Shown here in pieces: positions 1-13,270 of a stretch of 64,000 nt of DNA. The position numbers were made by a program, and so were the translations under genes. A model generated the notes under the pieces. It had not been told where the DNA came from. It worked only from the letters and a program-made list of their open reading frames with translations, and did no database searches. The DNA is from Xestospongia muta (taxonomy: Eukaryota; Porifera; Demospongiae; Haplosclerida; Petrosiidae), in assembly GCA_963693285.1 (NCBI GenBank), contig OY848921.1, positions 3,715,497 to 3,779,496 of the forward strand, given 5' to 3'. Positions within the stretch are counted from its first letter, which is position 1; every line of letters starts with the position of its first letter.

Positions 1-289
1 AAAAGAATTCACCATACTTTAAAAGAGCATATTCATTGCCATTTAAAGCAGGCATCGCCTTCTAAGGGTATAAGTTGGCACACTACATTTGCAGGTACTA
101 TGTCATCTTTTGTTAATTGTAACTACTACAATAATCAGTTTAATCTGTGTAGTTATTTTAGGAGTGTCCATATAACAACTTCTAGGAGATGATTAAACCA
201 CAAACATCTACATAATTACATGAATTTAATGACAGCGTTACATGCAAAATGTACAGTCATGTATAATAAAAACATATTTAAATACTTAC

Positions 290-388
290 ATCGTCAATGA
301 CATCCAGTGATGCACCAGCTTTAATAAGTGTATGAGCTGTTTCAGAATAGCCCCAGTAAGCAGCAAAGTGAAGAGGAGTTCTCTTGCT
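290..388 (-). CDS. Ankyrin-repeat exon of a gene that continues beyond the window
   Basis: On the minus strand a 99-nt open exon encodes one complete 33-residue ankyrin repeat with the signature TPLHFAAYWGYSETAHTLIKAG. It is bounded by an acceptor (tatgtag, at 389-393) and a donor (GAT then gtaagt, at 284-289). The 99-nt phase-0 exon is the same organisation as in the plus-strand ankyrin gene at the other end of the window. Ankyrin repeats are protein-binding scaffolds; nothing here says what this protein binds. The neighbouring exons were not found within 389-1000, so the rest of the gene probably lies to the left or across a long intron. Confidence 0.75.
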
Positions 389-748
389 CTACATAAAGGA
401 TATATCGGTATTTATGATCAATTCAATTTAGACTATACAGCTACATCTAATGATACATTAAAAACGATAGGTAAAACAATTCAATATCATTTCACTTATG
501 TGCATGGCTAGGTTAATACTCTATGTGTTGTTAGCAGTAGTATTCATTACAATGTCTGTCCTATTATGTGACACATCTTTCATCTAAAGATTTACAATAT
601 AGTCTAATAATAAAATACATGACAGTAAATAATACCAATTGATAATATGTCTAACTTTACACTGGTGTATTACAGCCCCTTCAGCTACAATATTCTCCAT
701 GTATGTTACTTCCACTTGGTATAGAGCTTATGGAGAAAAAGTACAAAA
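389..748. other. No gene seen
   Basis: AT-rich sequence with stops in all frames. It is presumably intron or intergenic DNA of the minus-strand ankyrin gene. Confidence 0.4.
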
Positions 749-873
749 CATTGGTCTAATATAAAATGACAAGGAAGGCAATCTTATCATATCTTTCATT
801 CAAAAGACAGCAACTATAGTGCTTGTACCATTAAAATTTGTATAAATAGCCTGGAATGCTATAACAGCGGACA
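749..873. repeat. 125-bp dispersed repeat, copy 1
   Basis: This block recurs almost unchanged at 4573-4697: both start cattggtctaatataaaa and end gctataacagcggaca. The second copy runs directly into a LINE tail. It may be a piece of a non-coding element carried with the tandem duplication; no coding potential is seen. Confidence 0.7.
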
Positions 874-1072
874 TACTTGATGATGATCAAGTGAAAGTAT
901 TTGATAAATACTTTGAATACACTTAAATAAAGAGCCAATTCACAACAAGAATATTTGATTATTTTAATTATAAAGATCCATAAATTCAAACAAACAACAT
1001 ATAGAGATGGCACAATATCCTTAAAAGATTTTTAAAAAATTTATGTCACGTCTTCCAAGTTTTAAAATTGTT

Positions 1073-3003
1073 CTAAAGAAAGCAGGCAACTAAACTAGAG
1101 ATAATGATTATCACAAAAACCTTTTCCATAGTAGTGACATTGGTAAGGTTTATCACCAGTGTGTATATGAAGATGCATTCGGAGATGACTGCTTTAATAA
1201 AATCCGCTTCCACAGTACTGACATTGTTAACTTCTATTACCAATGTGTATACGAATATGACTTTGCAGATTACTATTATTAATAAATCTTTTTCCACAGT
1301 ACTGATTGGTAAGGTTTATCACCAGTGTGTATACGAACATGAGTTCGGAGATGAATGTTTTGATTAAATCTTTTTCCACAGTACTGACATTGGTAAGGTT
1401 TATCACCAGTGTGTGTGTTAAGAGGATTCTTCAATGTTGACCGAGAAGAAAGTTTCTTTCCACAATAATCACAAATGTTATCTGGATTTCTAGTAAGCAG
1501 TTTATTGTTGGAAATGAGCTCATTTGTATGTCTTCTTCCTTTTACAATTAGCTCATGTTTACGAATGTGGTCTTGTAACTGATATAATTCACAAAAGCTT
1601 TCCTGACATTTTGGACAAGTAAAACATTGTGGATTAGCAGTAAGACCATTAGGATTATGTCGAAGATGCAAATCAAAATTAGATTTCAAAACAAAACTAC
1701 TTCCACAATTCTTGCAATTATAAACTTGATAATCGTCTAAAAATAGATAGTAAATTTTATTTCTGCCAAAAGAATTACCTTACCTTCTTCAAAACTAGCT
1801 GTAATCCCAAGTTCTCTTGCATATTGTTCACCATACCATACATAGAGTTCATTGCCAGGATAAATATGTTTGAATGAGCGATAATAGATATTACCATGAT
1901 ACTGAAAAGCAACTAAATTCTGTTCATCCTCATTGCGAGCACAGTTAACAAATCGTAACCAATTACTTTGCTTATCTGATTGACCATCAATATAATATGA
2001 CCCCTCTCTAAAACGCCTTACCTGAATAAATTAAAATAATTAATACTTTTTATTATATTATAACAGTACCTCACACATGTAGCTAGTATCCTCTTCCTTA
2101 GTGAGTTCTTCTTTTAACACTCTCCTTCCTTCATAAGGACCAAATCTAACTCCACGAGGTATAAACTGTGTAGCAAAAACACCCAGACCAGCATTGGGTA
2201 TCCTAGAAGGTTTAACAGTTAATTCAGCTGGAACAAATACAGTAGTGTATTGTAGAGATGCTTCATCATGACCACTAGAAGGATCTAGAGTCAGTAAAGG
2301 TCTTAGGATATTGTTCACTAACTGGGCACTGAGGTATATCACCTCTGAATTAAGAAAACAACATCAGTAATACCAAAATAATCCTTCACCTTCAAAATTT
2401 TCATATTCTTCAATATTATCATCTCCAAATAACTCAAAAAACTCATTAGACAAATTGCAATCAAGCCTCTCAAATGAAGGCTCCTCCTCCTCTACAGAAT
2501 GGCAATATTTCTTCTGTTGTGATTTTTGTTGCTTCAAGACTCTCGTACTTTCGTGATCCTATCATTGACAAGGATAGCCTAACATTACAGTTACATCAAA
2601 TACATACTACATGTTCTGCTGTATCACACAGAGGGACTTTCTCTGCAGTCTCAAACTACTGGAATTAAACATATGAAAAATGATGTCCGCTATTTAATGT
2701 ACAAGTTTATTACCTCTCGTGATATCATTTAGTTTTCTCTTCATCACACAAGTCTCTAGACTAGGTGTCCATTCATCTCCACTATCACTGCTACTATTAC
2801 TACAATAACTATACCGTCTTCTTCACCTTTTTCTAACTCTATTCTTTTTTTGGGACTTAACATCTAAACCTACACAATATTTATGGCTGTTTATTTATCT
2901 TGTAATAGTATTTACCTAAAGTTTTCATGAGGTCAATATTCTTTTCAACATTCTCTAGTCTTTTCTTCTCGTAGTCGCATAATTCCTGCACTACATCTGC
3001 CAT
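1073..3003 (-). pseudogene. PRDM9-like gene, copy A (broken)
   Basis: The copy has the same exon order as copy B: start ATG at 3003, then basic exon, linker exons, SET N-terminal exon (about 2066-2300), SET C-terminal exon (1784 to about 2020) and zinc-finger exon (from 1736 down). The 47-bp intron 1737-1783 has clean borders. Several lesions are visible. A deletion fuses exon 4 to the SET exon out of frame and removes the zinc knuckle. The end and donor of exon 3 are missing near 2385. A 2-bp deletion near 1304 shifts the finger array, so the frame ends after about two array fingers. Relic fingers continue to about 1073. The PR/SET core (PNAGLGVFATQFIPRG) and finger linkers ([14 protein letters not shown]) are still readable. 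It is almost certainly non-functional as a full-length protein. Confidence 0.85.
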
Positions 3004-3100
3004 TTTGAAAACTTCAGATTAATTTGTAAACTAGATCACTATTTCCGTTAAAATACTATCCTCTCCCACCAAAAGCTTATTGGTTTTTATCAAAAATAAA
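3004..3100 (-). promoter_or_regulatory. Putative promoter of copy A, conserved between copies
   Basis: The roughly 100 bp upstream of the start is shared with copies B, E and H. On the minus strand it has a CCAAT box (aaaaaccaataagc), a ggtgggagg block and a tagtatttt segment, then ttttcaaaATGGCAGATG. The conservation could simply reflect recent duplication. Confidence 0.3.
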
Positions 3101-3446
3101 ATTTATTAATAATGGCAATATATTTTTAGTTTAAAATTTACATAGTTAATTAACAAACGCCACCTTTTCTCCTCCTGACTCTCCTCAACAACATTGGCTA
3201 CACCTTTAGGAAGATTACTAATATAATATACCTTCAGTTGTTCTGGTGATAAATCTAGTGACAGTTCTCTAGATTCTTTAGTTACCTACTACATTATCTA
3301 CAACATCATTTTGAGTTTCGTCCTCTAGATCTTAAAATTTTCCAAAAATGGTCAATCTTTTCCTTTTACATATGCAAACTCTTCGTGTCTTCTTTAATGT
3401 CAATTTTTCTATCCTTGTGAATGTAAATCATCATTAATATTAATGA

Positions 3447-4400
3447 TTAAGGACATGAGTTTGGAATTTCCCTACCTTTAAAACTACTTAAAATCACAAG
3501 TTCTTTTGCATATTTTTCAACGTACCATACATAGAGTTCATTGCCAAGATAGTACACGATATATAAACTGTGTATCTTCAAGACACCCAGACCAGCATTG
3601 GGTACCTTAGAAGGTTTAACAATTAATTCAGCTAGAACTAATACAGTAGTATACTGTAGAGATTTTATATCATGACCACTAGAAGGAACTATAGTTAGTA
3701 AGGGTACATGATGAAACTTCTCACAGTCCATAATGAAAGTTGTAGAAGCAACCGTATTCATACTGAACTTACAAAGATATTCATCGTCATTAGATAGTTC
3801 ATCTTGTCTGTATTATTTTTGGTGACTTAATGTATTAAGATATTGTTCACTAACTAGGCACATCACCACTGAATTAAGAAACTATCATCAACAATACCGA
3901 TATAATCTAACTTACACATCTTCAATATGAAATCCTTCAAAGTCTTCATATTCTTCAAAATTATCATCCCCAAATAACTTGAAAAGTTATTAGACAACTT
4001 GCAATCAAAGCTCTCAAACGAAGCACCTCAACCTTTACAGGTTGGTGATATTTCTTCTGTTCTGATTTTTGCTGCTTCAAGACTCTCATAACTTGATGAT
4101 GATCCTAACATTGAGAGGGATAGCCCAATATTACTACTACTGGAACTAAACATAAAAAATGACATCTATATTTAATGTACAAGTTTATTACCTCTCGTGA
4201 TATCACTTGGTTTTCGCTTCACACAAGTCTCAAGAGCAGGTACCCATTCGTCTCCTCTATCACTGCTACTATTACTACAATTACTATACCATCTCCTTTT
4301 CCTAATTCTACTCTTGTTTTGAGACTTAACACCTTTACAATATTTATGACTGTTTATTTAGTGTGCAATTATATTTTACCTAAAGTTTTCATGGAATGTT
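3447..4400 (-). pseudogene. PRDM9-like fragment A', internally deleted, no finger array
   Basis: Reading the minus strand from 4400 down, relics appear of the basic exon (about 4190-4330), the acidic linker exon (about 3930-4110) and the knuckle/SET exon (about 3590-3730). The PNAGLGV segment is joined directly to the end of the second SET exon (ELYVWYVEKYAKELV, near 3500). The catalytic-motif WYG is changed to WYV and the finger exon is absent. The same deletion structure returns in fragment B' (8894-9040), so the deleted form existed before the last round of tandem duplication. Confidence 0.75.
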
Positions 4401-4572
4401 CGTTACATCTATAACCTAACCTGATTCTCCTCCCCAAAATGCACTCTATGGTATTTCCTACAACAACCATTTTAACTTGATTTCAATCAAGTTGTTATTA
4501 AGATCTGGAATTCCTTCCCAGTTGTCAACTTAGATGAGTCCCCACAACTGCTCAAAAGTTTTTTTATGGAAT

Positions 4573-4697
4573 CATTGGTCTAATATAAAATTACAGGGAA
4601 GGCAATCTTATTATATCTTTCATTCAAAAGACAGCAGCTATAGCATTTGTACCACTAAAATTTGTATAAATAGCTTGGAATGCTATAACAGCGGACA
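4573..4697. repeat. 125-bp dispersed repeat, copy 2
   Basis: Near-identical to 749-873. It ends where the LINE-derived coding tail begins. Confidence 0.7.
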
Positions 4698-4699
4698 CC

Positions 4700-5110
4700 T
4701 TCTCCTCCACTTCCTCCTACTCCTCAATCCAGTCTACCTTTTTCTTGGCCCCACCTTTCCCTCTACCTTCTCCTTTTTGTCAACCTTATCCCCTACCTCC
4801 TCAACATTATTACTCATCTCTTCTCTCAACTTTTAACCTTCCAACCCTCTCATCTTGTCACTATATTAAGTCTTATCTATAAAGTTAACAACCTCCTCTA
4901 TTTTCCTTCTGATATTTTCATTCACAAATTTCTGCCAAGTTATACTTCTTGTCACTTTGATCCTCTCACATTTATCATCCCTTTTTCCCATTCATCTGCT
5001 TCACAAAAACTTATTCGTCCCTTCTTTCTCTCTCTGTGGAATTCACTTCTTTATCATGTAAAATCTAGCTCATCTCTAATCACGTTTATATCACTTTTTG
5101 TGTTTCATCC
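4700..5110 (+). mobile_element. Non-LTR retrotransposon relic, C-terminus of the reverse-transcriptase ORF
   Basis: The plus-strand translation of about 4827-5100 gives a stretch ending FIIPFSHSSAS...RPFFLSLWNSL followed by about 20 residues. This is the characteristic C-terminal tail of CR1/L2/Jockey-type RT proteins, where a conserved FxxxxIRxWNSL motif closes the ORF. A related tail lies on the minus strand at 22600-22916. The polymerase motifs are missing, so only the 3' end was integrated or kept. The family assignment is from the tail only. Confidence 0.6.
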
Positions 5111-5329
5111 TCTACATCTTGAGATAATTCTATTGTCTTTATAGTTTGCTTGTCCTCTTTTTTAACTTCATTTCAGTTTATTAATACTCTTCTTGTCAAG
5201 AATATTTCAGTAAAATGATCTCAAATCATTATGTTTAGTGACATCATTCATTTCGATTGTAAGATTAACTTAATTACTTTTAACAAACATTATAACTAAC
5301 TTAGCAATTATTATAACTAACTTTCATCG

Positions 5330-5560
5330 GAGAGAGCCAGCTGTTGAGAGAGGCAAGCATCACTGGGTGATAAACGTTATACAGACACTGTGGAAGTTTA
5401 AATTTAGTGACAATCTTCAGCAATGATAAAAATCTCTATCATTGAACTGTTTTTCATATAGCATCTCCCTAGGATTAATTAGTAAGACTTGAAAACCTAG
5501 CTATAAACAGTTTATATCTACTGTAATTGTGTAATAACCACTGCTATCACTGATTAAAGT
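5330..5560 (-). pseudogene. Remnant of a cadherin-like beta-sandwich exon (inter-copy unit 1)
   Basis: A diverged copy of the coding-like block at 9060-9300. The surrounding sequence (ggagagagccagctgttgag) is shared with all inter-copy units. The frame is broken here. Confidence 0.4.
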
Positions 5561-5775
5561 GTTAACTTGACTTCACTTACTCCACTGTGTTAACTTGACT
5601 TCGCTTACTCCACTGGCTACAATGACACTGTACTCTGTGTAAGGGCAAGGAACTTTGGGACTACTTACCCAGGAGCTACTTTAACTTCTCTAGACCTGCA
5701 TTGTCGATTGTTTGTTACTATGGTAACTTAATAAAGTGAAAATAAATAATGATTAGGAAATATTAATTATTTTAG

Positions 5776-6167
<392 letters not shown>

Positions 6168-8449
6168 TTAACTTTTATTACCAATGTGTATACGAATATG
6201 ACTTTGAAGATTACCATTATTTCTAAATCCTTTTCCACAGTACTGACATTGGTAAGGTTTATCACCAGTGTGTATACGAACATGAGTTCGGAGATGACCG
6301 CTTTGATTAAATCTTTTTCCACAGTACTGACATTGGTAAGGTTTATCACCAGTATGTATACGAAGATGAGTTTGGAGATTACTATTATTAATAAATCCTT
6401 TTCCACAGTACTGACATTGGTAAGGTTTATCACCAATGTGCATACGAACATGAGTTCGGAGATGACTGTTTTGATTAAATCCTTTTCCACAGTACTGACA
6501 TTGGTAAGGTTTATAACCAGTGTGTAGGCGAAGATGAGCATGGAGATTACTATTATTACTAAATCCTTTTCCACAGTACTGACATTGGTAAGGTTTATCA
6601 CCAGTGTGTATATGAAGATGATTCTTCAATGATGACCTAGAAGAAAGTTTCTTTCCACAATAATCACAAATGTTATCTGGATTTCCAATAAGCAGTTTAT
6701 TGTTGGAAATGAGCTCATTTGTATGCCTTCTTCCTTTTACATCAATTAGCTCATGTTTACGAATGTGGTCTTGTAACTGATATAATTCACAAAAGCTTTC
6801 TTGACATTTTTGACAAGTGAAACATTGTGGATTAGCAGCAAGACAATTAGGATTATGTCGAAGATGCAAATCAAAATTAGATTTCAAAACAAAACTACTT
6901 CCACAATTCTTACAATTAGAAAGTTGATAATCGTCTAAAAATAGATAATAAATTTTATTTCTGCCAAAACAATTACCCTACCTTCTTCAAAACTAGCTGT
7001 AATCCCAAGTTCTCTTGCATATTGTTCACCATACCATACATAGAGTTCATTATCAGGATAAATATGTTTGAATGAGCGATAATAGATATTACCATGATAC
7101 TGAAAAGCAACTAAATTCTGTTCATCCTCATTGCGAGCACAGTTAACAAATCGTAACCAATTACTTTGCTTATCTGATTGACCATCAATATAATATGCCC
7201 CCTCTCCAAAACGCTTTATCTGAATTAATTAAAATAGTTAATACTTTTTATTATATTATAACAGTACCTCCCACATGTAGCTAGTATTATCTCCCTCAGT
7301 GAGCTCTTCTTTTAACACTCTCCTTCCTTCATAAGGACCAAATCTAACTCCACGAGGTATAAACTGTGTAGCAAAAACACCCAGACCAGCATTGGGTATC
7401 TTAGAAGGTTTAACAGTTAATTCAGCTGGAACAAATACAGTAGTGTATTGTAGAGATGCTTCATCATGACCACTAGAAGGATCTAGAGTCAGTAAGGGTC
7501 CATGAACAGGACAATCACCATGATGAAACTCCTCACAGTCCTCACAAACTAGTAATGAGAGTTGTAGAAGCAACTATATTAATACTTAACTTACAGAGAT
7601 ATTCATCTTCATCAGATAGTTCATCTTCTCTGTATTCTTTTTGGTGAGTTATTCTCTTAGGATATCGTTCACTAACTGGGCACTGAGGTATATCACCACT
7701 GAATTAAGAAAACAACATCAGTAATACCAAAATAATCCTACTTACATATCTTCAATATCAAAACCTTCAAAATCTTCATATTCTTCAATATTATCATCTC
7801 CAAATAACTCGAAAAACTCATTAGACAAATTGCAATCAAGCCTCTCAAATGAAGGCTCCTCCTCCTCTACAGAATGGCAATATTTCTTCTGTTGTGATTT
7901 TTGTTGCTTCAAGACTCTCGTACCTTCGTGATCCTAACATTGACAAGGATAGCTTAACATTACAGTTACATCAGATACATACTACATGTTCTGCTGTATC
8001 ACACAGAGGGACTTTCATTGCAGTCTCAACTACTGGAATTAAACATATGAAAAATGATGTCCGCTATTTAATTAGTCTCGTCCCCAGACCTACACGCAAG
8101 CTTAAAGCTTGCGTGTAGGTCTGGGGACGAGACTACTATGTAATGTACAAGTTTATTACCTCTCGTGATATCATTTAGTTTTCTCTTCATCACACAAGTC
8201 TCTAGACTAGGTGTCCATTCATCTCCACTATCACTGCTACTATTACTACAATAACTATATCGTCTTCTTCTCCTTTTTCTAACTCTATTATTTTTTTGGA
8301 ACTTAACGTCTAAACCAACACAATATTTATGACTGTTTATTTATCTTATAATAATATTTACCTAAAGTTTTCATGAGGTCAATATTCTTTTCAACATTCT
8401 CTAGTCTTCTCTTCTCGTAGTCGCATAATTCTTGCACTACATCTGCCAT
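6168..8449 (-). CDS. PRDM9-like PR/SET and C2H2 zinc-finger protein, copy B, eight exons, frame open
   Basis: Exons on the minus strand are 8362-8449, 8160-8315, 7983-8032, 7746-7933, 7595-7698, 7268-7548, 6982-7219 and 6168-6934. They total 1872 nt, so 623 residues plus stop. Residues 1-30 hold DYEKRRLENVEKNIDLMKTL, then a basic RKRRRR patch and an acidic linker. A zinc knuckle CEDC-x7-CPVH lies at 197-211, with the spacing of the PRDM9 knuckle. A PR/SET domain spans about 240-365 ([34 protein letters not shown]). Tyr352 matches the catalytic tyrosine of PRDM9 (H3K4/K36 methyltransferase). Two spaced zinc fingers and six tandem fingers follow. Oddities: the acceptor of exon 2 is TG instead of AG, with an in-frame AG 6 nt downstream (giving 621 residues); and PDNEL replaces PGNEL before the catalytic motif. 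Meiotic function is inferred from homology only. Confidence 0.85.
8073..8135. mobile_element. 63-bp perfect palindromic MITE with 9-bp target duplication
   Basis: Two perfect 31-bp arms (tagtctcgtccccagaccta...) flank a single central A at 8104. The flanks are ctatttaat (8064-8072) and ctatgtaat (8136-8144), 8 of 9 identical. Copy A shows the empty site (ctatttaatgtac, about 2690). It lies in the second intron of copy B. A 9-bp duplication is typical of Mutator-like elements; a related end (gggacgagacta) occurs near 52290. Confidence 0.85.
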
Positions 8450-8545
8450 TTTGAAAACTTCAGATAAACTTGTAAACTAGATCACTATTTCCGTTAAAAA
8501 TACTATCTCCTCCCACCAAAAGCTTATTGGTTTTTATCAAAAAAC
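8450..8545 (-). promoter_or_regulatory. Putative promoter of copy B
   Basis: On the minus strand, upstream of ATG 8449, the CCAAT box, ggtgggagg block and tagtatttttaa are retained as in copy A. The start context aaaATGG is strong. No transcription start can be placed from sequence alone. Confidence 0.3.
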
Positions 8546-8599
8546 AAATTTATTAATAATAGCAATATATTTTTAGTTAAAAATTTAGATGGTTAATTA

Positions 8600-8790
8600 A
8601 CAAACGTCACCTTTTCTCCTCCTGACTCTCCTCAACAACATTGGCTACACCTTTAGGAAGATTACTACTATGATCTACCTTCAGTTGTTCTGGTGATAAA
8701 TCTAGTGACAGTTCTCTAGATTCTTTAGTTATCTACTACATTATGTACAACATCATTTTGAGTTTCGTCCTTTAGATCTTAAAATTTTCC
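8600..8790 (-). pseudogene. Acidic coding-like remnant repeated between PRDM copies
   Basis: A minus-strand frame reads SRELSLDLSPEQLKVD and then NLPKGVANVVEESQEEKR, with an internal stop. Related frames occur at about 3160-3340, 17150-17230, 20440-20620, 25900-25990 and 32870-33060, some with the extension IELSQDVQDETENDDVDNVV. Conservation of frame across diverged copies suggests a former exon of a gene carried inside the tandem unit. It is not recognised. Confidence 0.4.
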
Positions 8791-8893
8791 AAAAATGGTC
8801 AATCTTTTCCTTTTACGTATGCAAACTCTTCGTGTCTTCTTTAATGTCAATTTTTCTATCATTATGAATGTAAATCATCATTAAAATTAATGA

Positions 8894-9040
8894 TTAAGAA
8901 CATGAGTTTAGAATTACCCTACCTTTAAAACTACTTGAAATCACAAGTTCTCTTGCATATTTTTCAACATACCATACATAGAGTTCATTGCCAAGATAGT
9001 ACACGAGGTATAAACTGTGTAGCTTCAAGACACCTAGACG
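8894..9040 (-). pseudogene. PRDM9-like fragment B' (SET remnant)
   Basis: It contains the end of the second SET exon (ELYVWYVEKYARELV) fused to a short piece of the first, with the same fusion as fragment A'. It breaks off at about 9037 against the cadherin-like remnant. Confidence 0.7.
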
Positions 9041-9059
9041 AGCAGTTTTATAACTAACT

Positions 9060-9300
9060 TTCATTAGAGAGAGCCAGCTGTTGAGAGAAGCAAACATTAC
9101 TGGTGATAAATGTTGTACAGACACTGTGTAAGTTTTAATTGAGTGACAATCTTCAACAGTGATAACAATCTCTATCACTGATGTAGTACCTACAGTTAAC
9201 TGAACTGTTTTACTTACAACAATATCCCTAGGATTAATTAGTAAGACTTGAAAACCTAGCTATAAACCATTTACACCTACTTTAATTGTATAATAAGCAC
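9060..9300 (-). pseudogene. Remnant of a cadherin-like beta-sandwich exon (inter-copy unit 2)
   Basis: The minus-strand frame gives INPRDIVVSKTVQLTVG, then TSVIEIVITVEDCHSIKTYT and VSVQHLSP. The ending V-x-D-x3-(S/T)KTYTVxVxRLSP resembles the last strand of the cadherin-like beta-sandwich domain (Pfam type PF12733). Copies at 17400-17640 (VTVEDCHSTKTYTVSVQRLS) and 26190-26400 keep the motif; weaker ones lie at 5330-5560, 20660-20800 and 33120-33240. The upstream frame has stops. It belongs to an unknown gene that was part of the duplicated unit, not to the PRDM protein as far as can be seen. Confidence 0.45.
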
Positions 9301-9499
9301 TGCTATCACTGTTTAGAGGTGTTAATTAGACTTCACTTACTCCACTGGCTACAGTGACACTGTACTCTGTGTCAGGGCAAGGAACTTTGGGACTAGTTAC
9401 CCAGGAGCTACTTTAACTTCTCTAGAATTTTATTGAGGATTGTTTGTTACTATGGTAACTTAATACAGTGATAATGAATAATGATTAGCAAAATAATTA

Positions 9500-11620
<2,121 letters not shown>

Positions 11621-11699
11621 GAAGGCAGTGTCTAGAGACCTGGTACATGTACTGAAAAATAATGCTTAAAGACCCAGTATTAAATCACATGACTAGAGT

Positions 11700-13260
11700 A
11701 CAGTGAGCAAGATGGCACTTATCAAGAAGCCTATTACACGTGAAAATGCCAACTCTGCTGAAGTTTTACTTTCTCAATTTTTGACTCCCTACGCATTACA
11801 ACATGTACAAAAGCAGTTATCATTGTGTAAGAATGTTGTTGTCAATACAGATGAAGATGGTACACACACAGTTACATCTGGTGAAGGTCCTATTGGTGGC
11901 ACACGTACATTACTAACTGATTCTTAATTAGGTAGTTTAACTGTCACAAGTAATTCTTGTCACTACAAGTTTACTAACATCATGAATCTTCCTTGTCATC
12001 ACATATTTGCTGTATGTGGTAAAGGTGGACTTCCATTGTTCTCAACAGTTAATGTCTCAAATAGATGGAGTATTTGCTATCTTAAAGTTTTTGAAAAAAA
12101 TGTAGTTGTGATGATTCTGTGAGTGATGAGTTATATCAGGTAGGTAAACATAATTATAATTGTGCAACGTGTATTGTATTATTTATGTGTAGATCAATAC
12201 TTTATCAACTGAAACTAGTCAAACAGTACTCTCTCAACATGGAAAATTTCATAAAGCTAAATCAATGATTGATAAACTTCCTCCACTAGCTTCTGAAGTT
12301 GATATGAGTGAATTTTCTCAGCAAATGAAGGTGCTTGAACAGCTACATGATATTTGGTTTCATGGTGGTAAAGCTATTGTGAATGTGGATAAACAATTAA
12401 TGGATAAAAATGTATTTGATGACGATGAAGGTAAAAGATAGGTTATGATTAATGTCATTCTTTCATTTAAATCAGAAAATCTTGAGAAACTTTATCAGTT
12501 GTGTGTGGATGAGACGGAAATTCAGGATTCCACTCAAATTACACATGATGTAAAAAGCTCTTAGTTTAATGAGTTGAATATAGATGCTGGAGTTGATAAT
12601 AGTGAAGAAAATGATGACGTTTTATGTGGTAATAGTCAGAATGAAGGTATAACTTGAATTATATAGTTGTATATTACATATTACATAATACATTCAGTGT
12701 CATGTGTATTCATACAAAAAAAGTTTCCTCCTAAAATGAAGAAAAGAGGAAGACCAAAAGGGATCAGAAAAAACAGTTATTGGTCTTCCTAAAAAAAGGT
12801 CAACAAACCAGATGCATTTTTTAAAAAAAATACCAATTGACAGGGAAAAAGGTAAATCTAAAAGTTATCTTGTTACTAATATTATTCATGTGTTAGCTAT
12901 TTTGCTATGGTTTGTGGATACAGTAATTGTAGAAGCCGCTATTTCTAGAAGAATCCTCATTGATGAAATTCATATTGAGACTAAACCTGAAAAGCTTACA
13001 GCTCCTTTTATTGATGAAAATGTATACTTAGAAGTTTGTAAAAAATATTACACAAGAAATGGCTGGCTAGCCTTAAAATATGTCATCAAGACAATCAAAT
13101 CTAATCCAATTTACTATTGTGGAAGCTGTACAAAGAGTATTGATGAAGAAACTGAAAACTCTATACAATGTGATAATTGTTTTATATGGTATCATTTTGG
13201 GTGTATAAATTTAATTAGAAAGCCCAAGTCTCACGTCTGGTTTTGTCGTTCATGTTATTA
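11700..13260 (+). pseudogene. MULE/ZSWIM-type protein: C-terminal half with SWIM and PHD fingers
   Basis: The frame from 11703 reads LTPYALQHVQKQLSL, then after an in-frame TAA (about 11925) a SWIM-like zinc motif CHYKF-x5-NLPCHHIFAV-x6-GLPLFS. Following exons (acceptor tgtgtag at about 12190; donors at about 12433 and 12645) encode a linker with KMKKRGRPKG, an AT-hook-like motif. A 1-nt insertion near 12765 precedes the last part. The 3' end is a PHD finger YYCGSC-x12-CDNCFIWYHFGC-x13-WFCRSC (about 13110-13258). The architecture matches the C-terminus of SWIM-containing Mutator-like transposases; the DDE core is absent. At least three disabling changes are seen. It interrupts copy C and probably removed its first exon. 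Confidence 0.7.
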
Positions 13261-13270
13261 ATTGATTCAT

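Noticed and set aside
8073..8135. Perfect stem-loop as a transcription terminator or small RNA gene
   Set aside because: A target duplication and an empty site in copy A show it is a mobile insertion.
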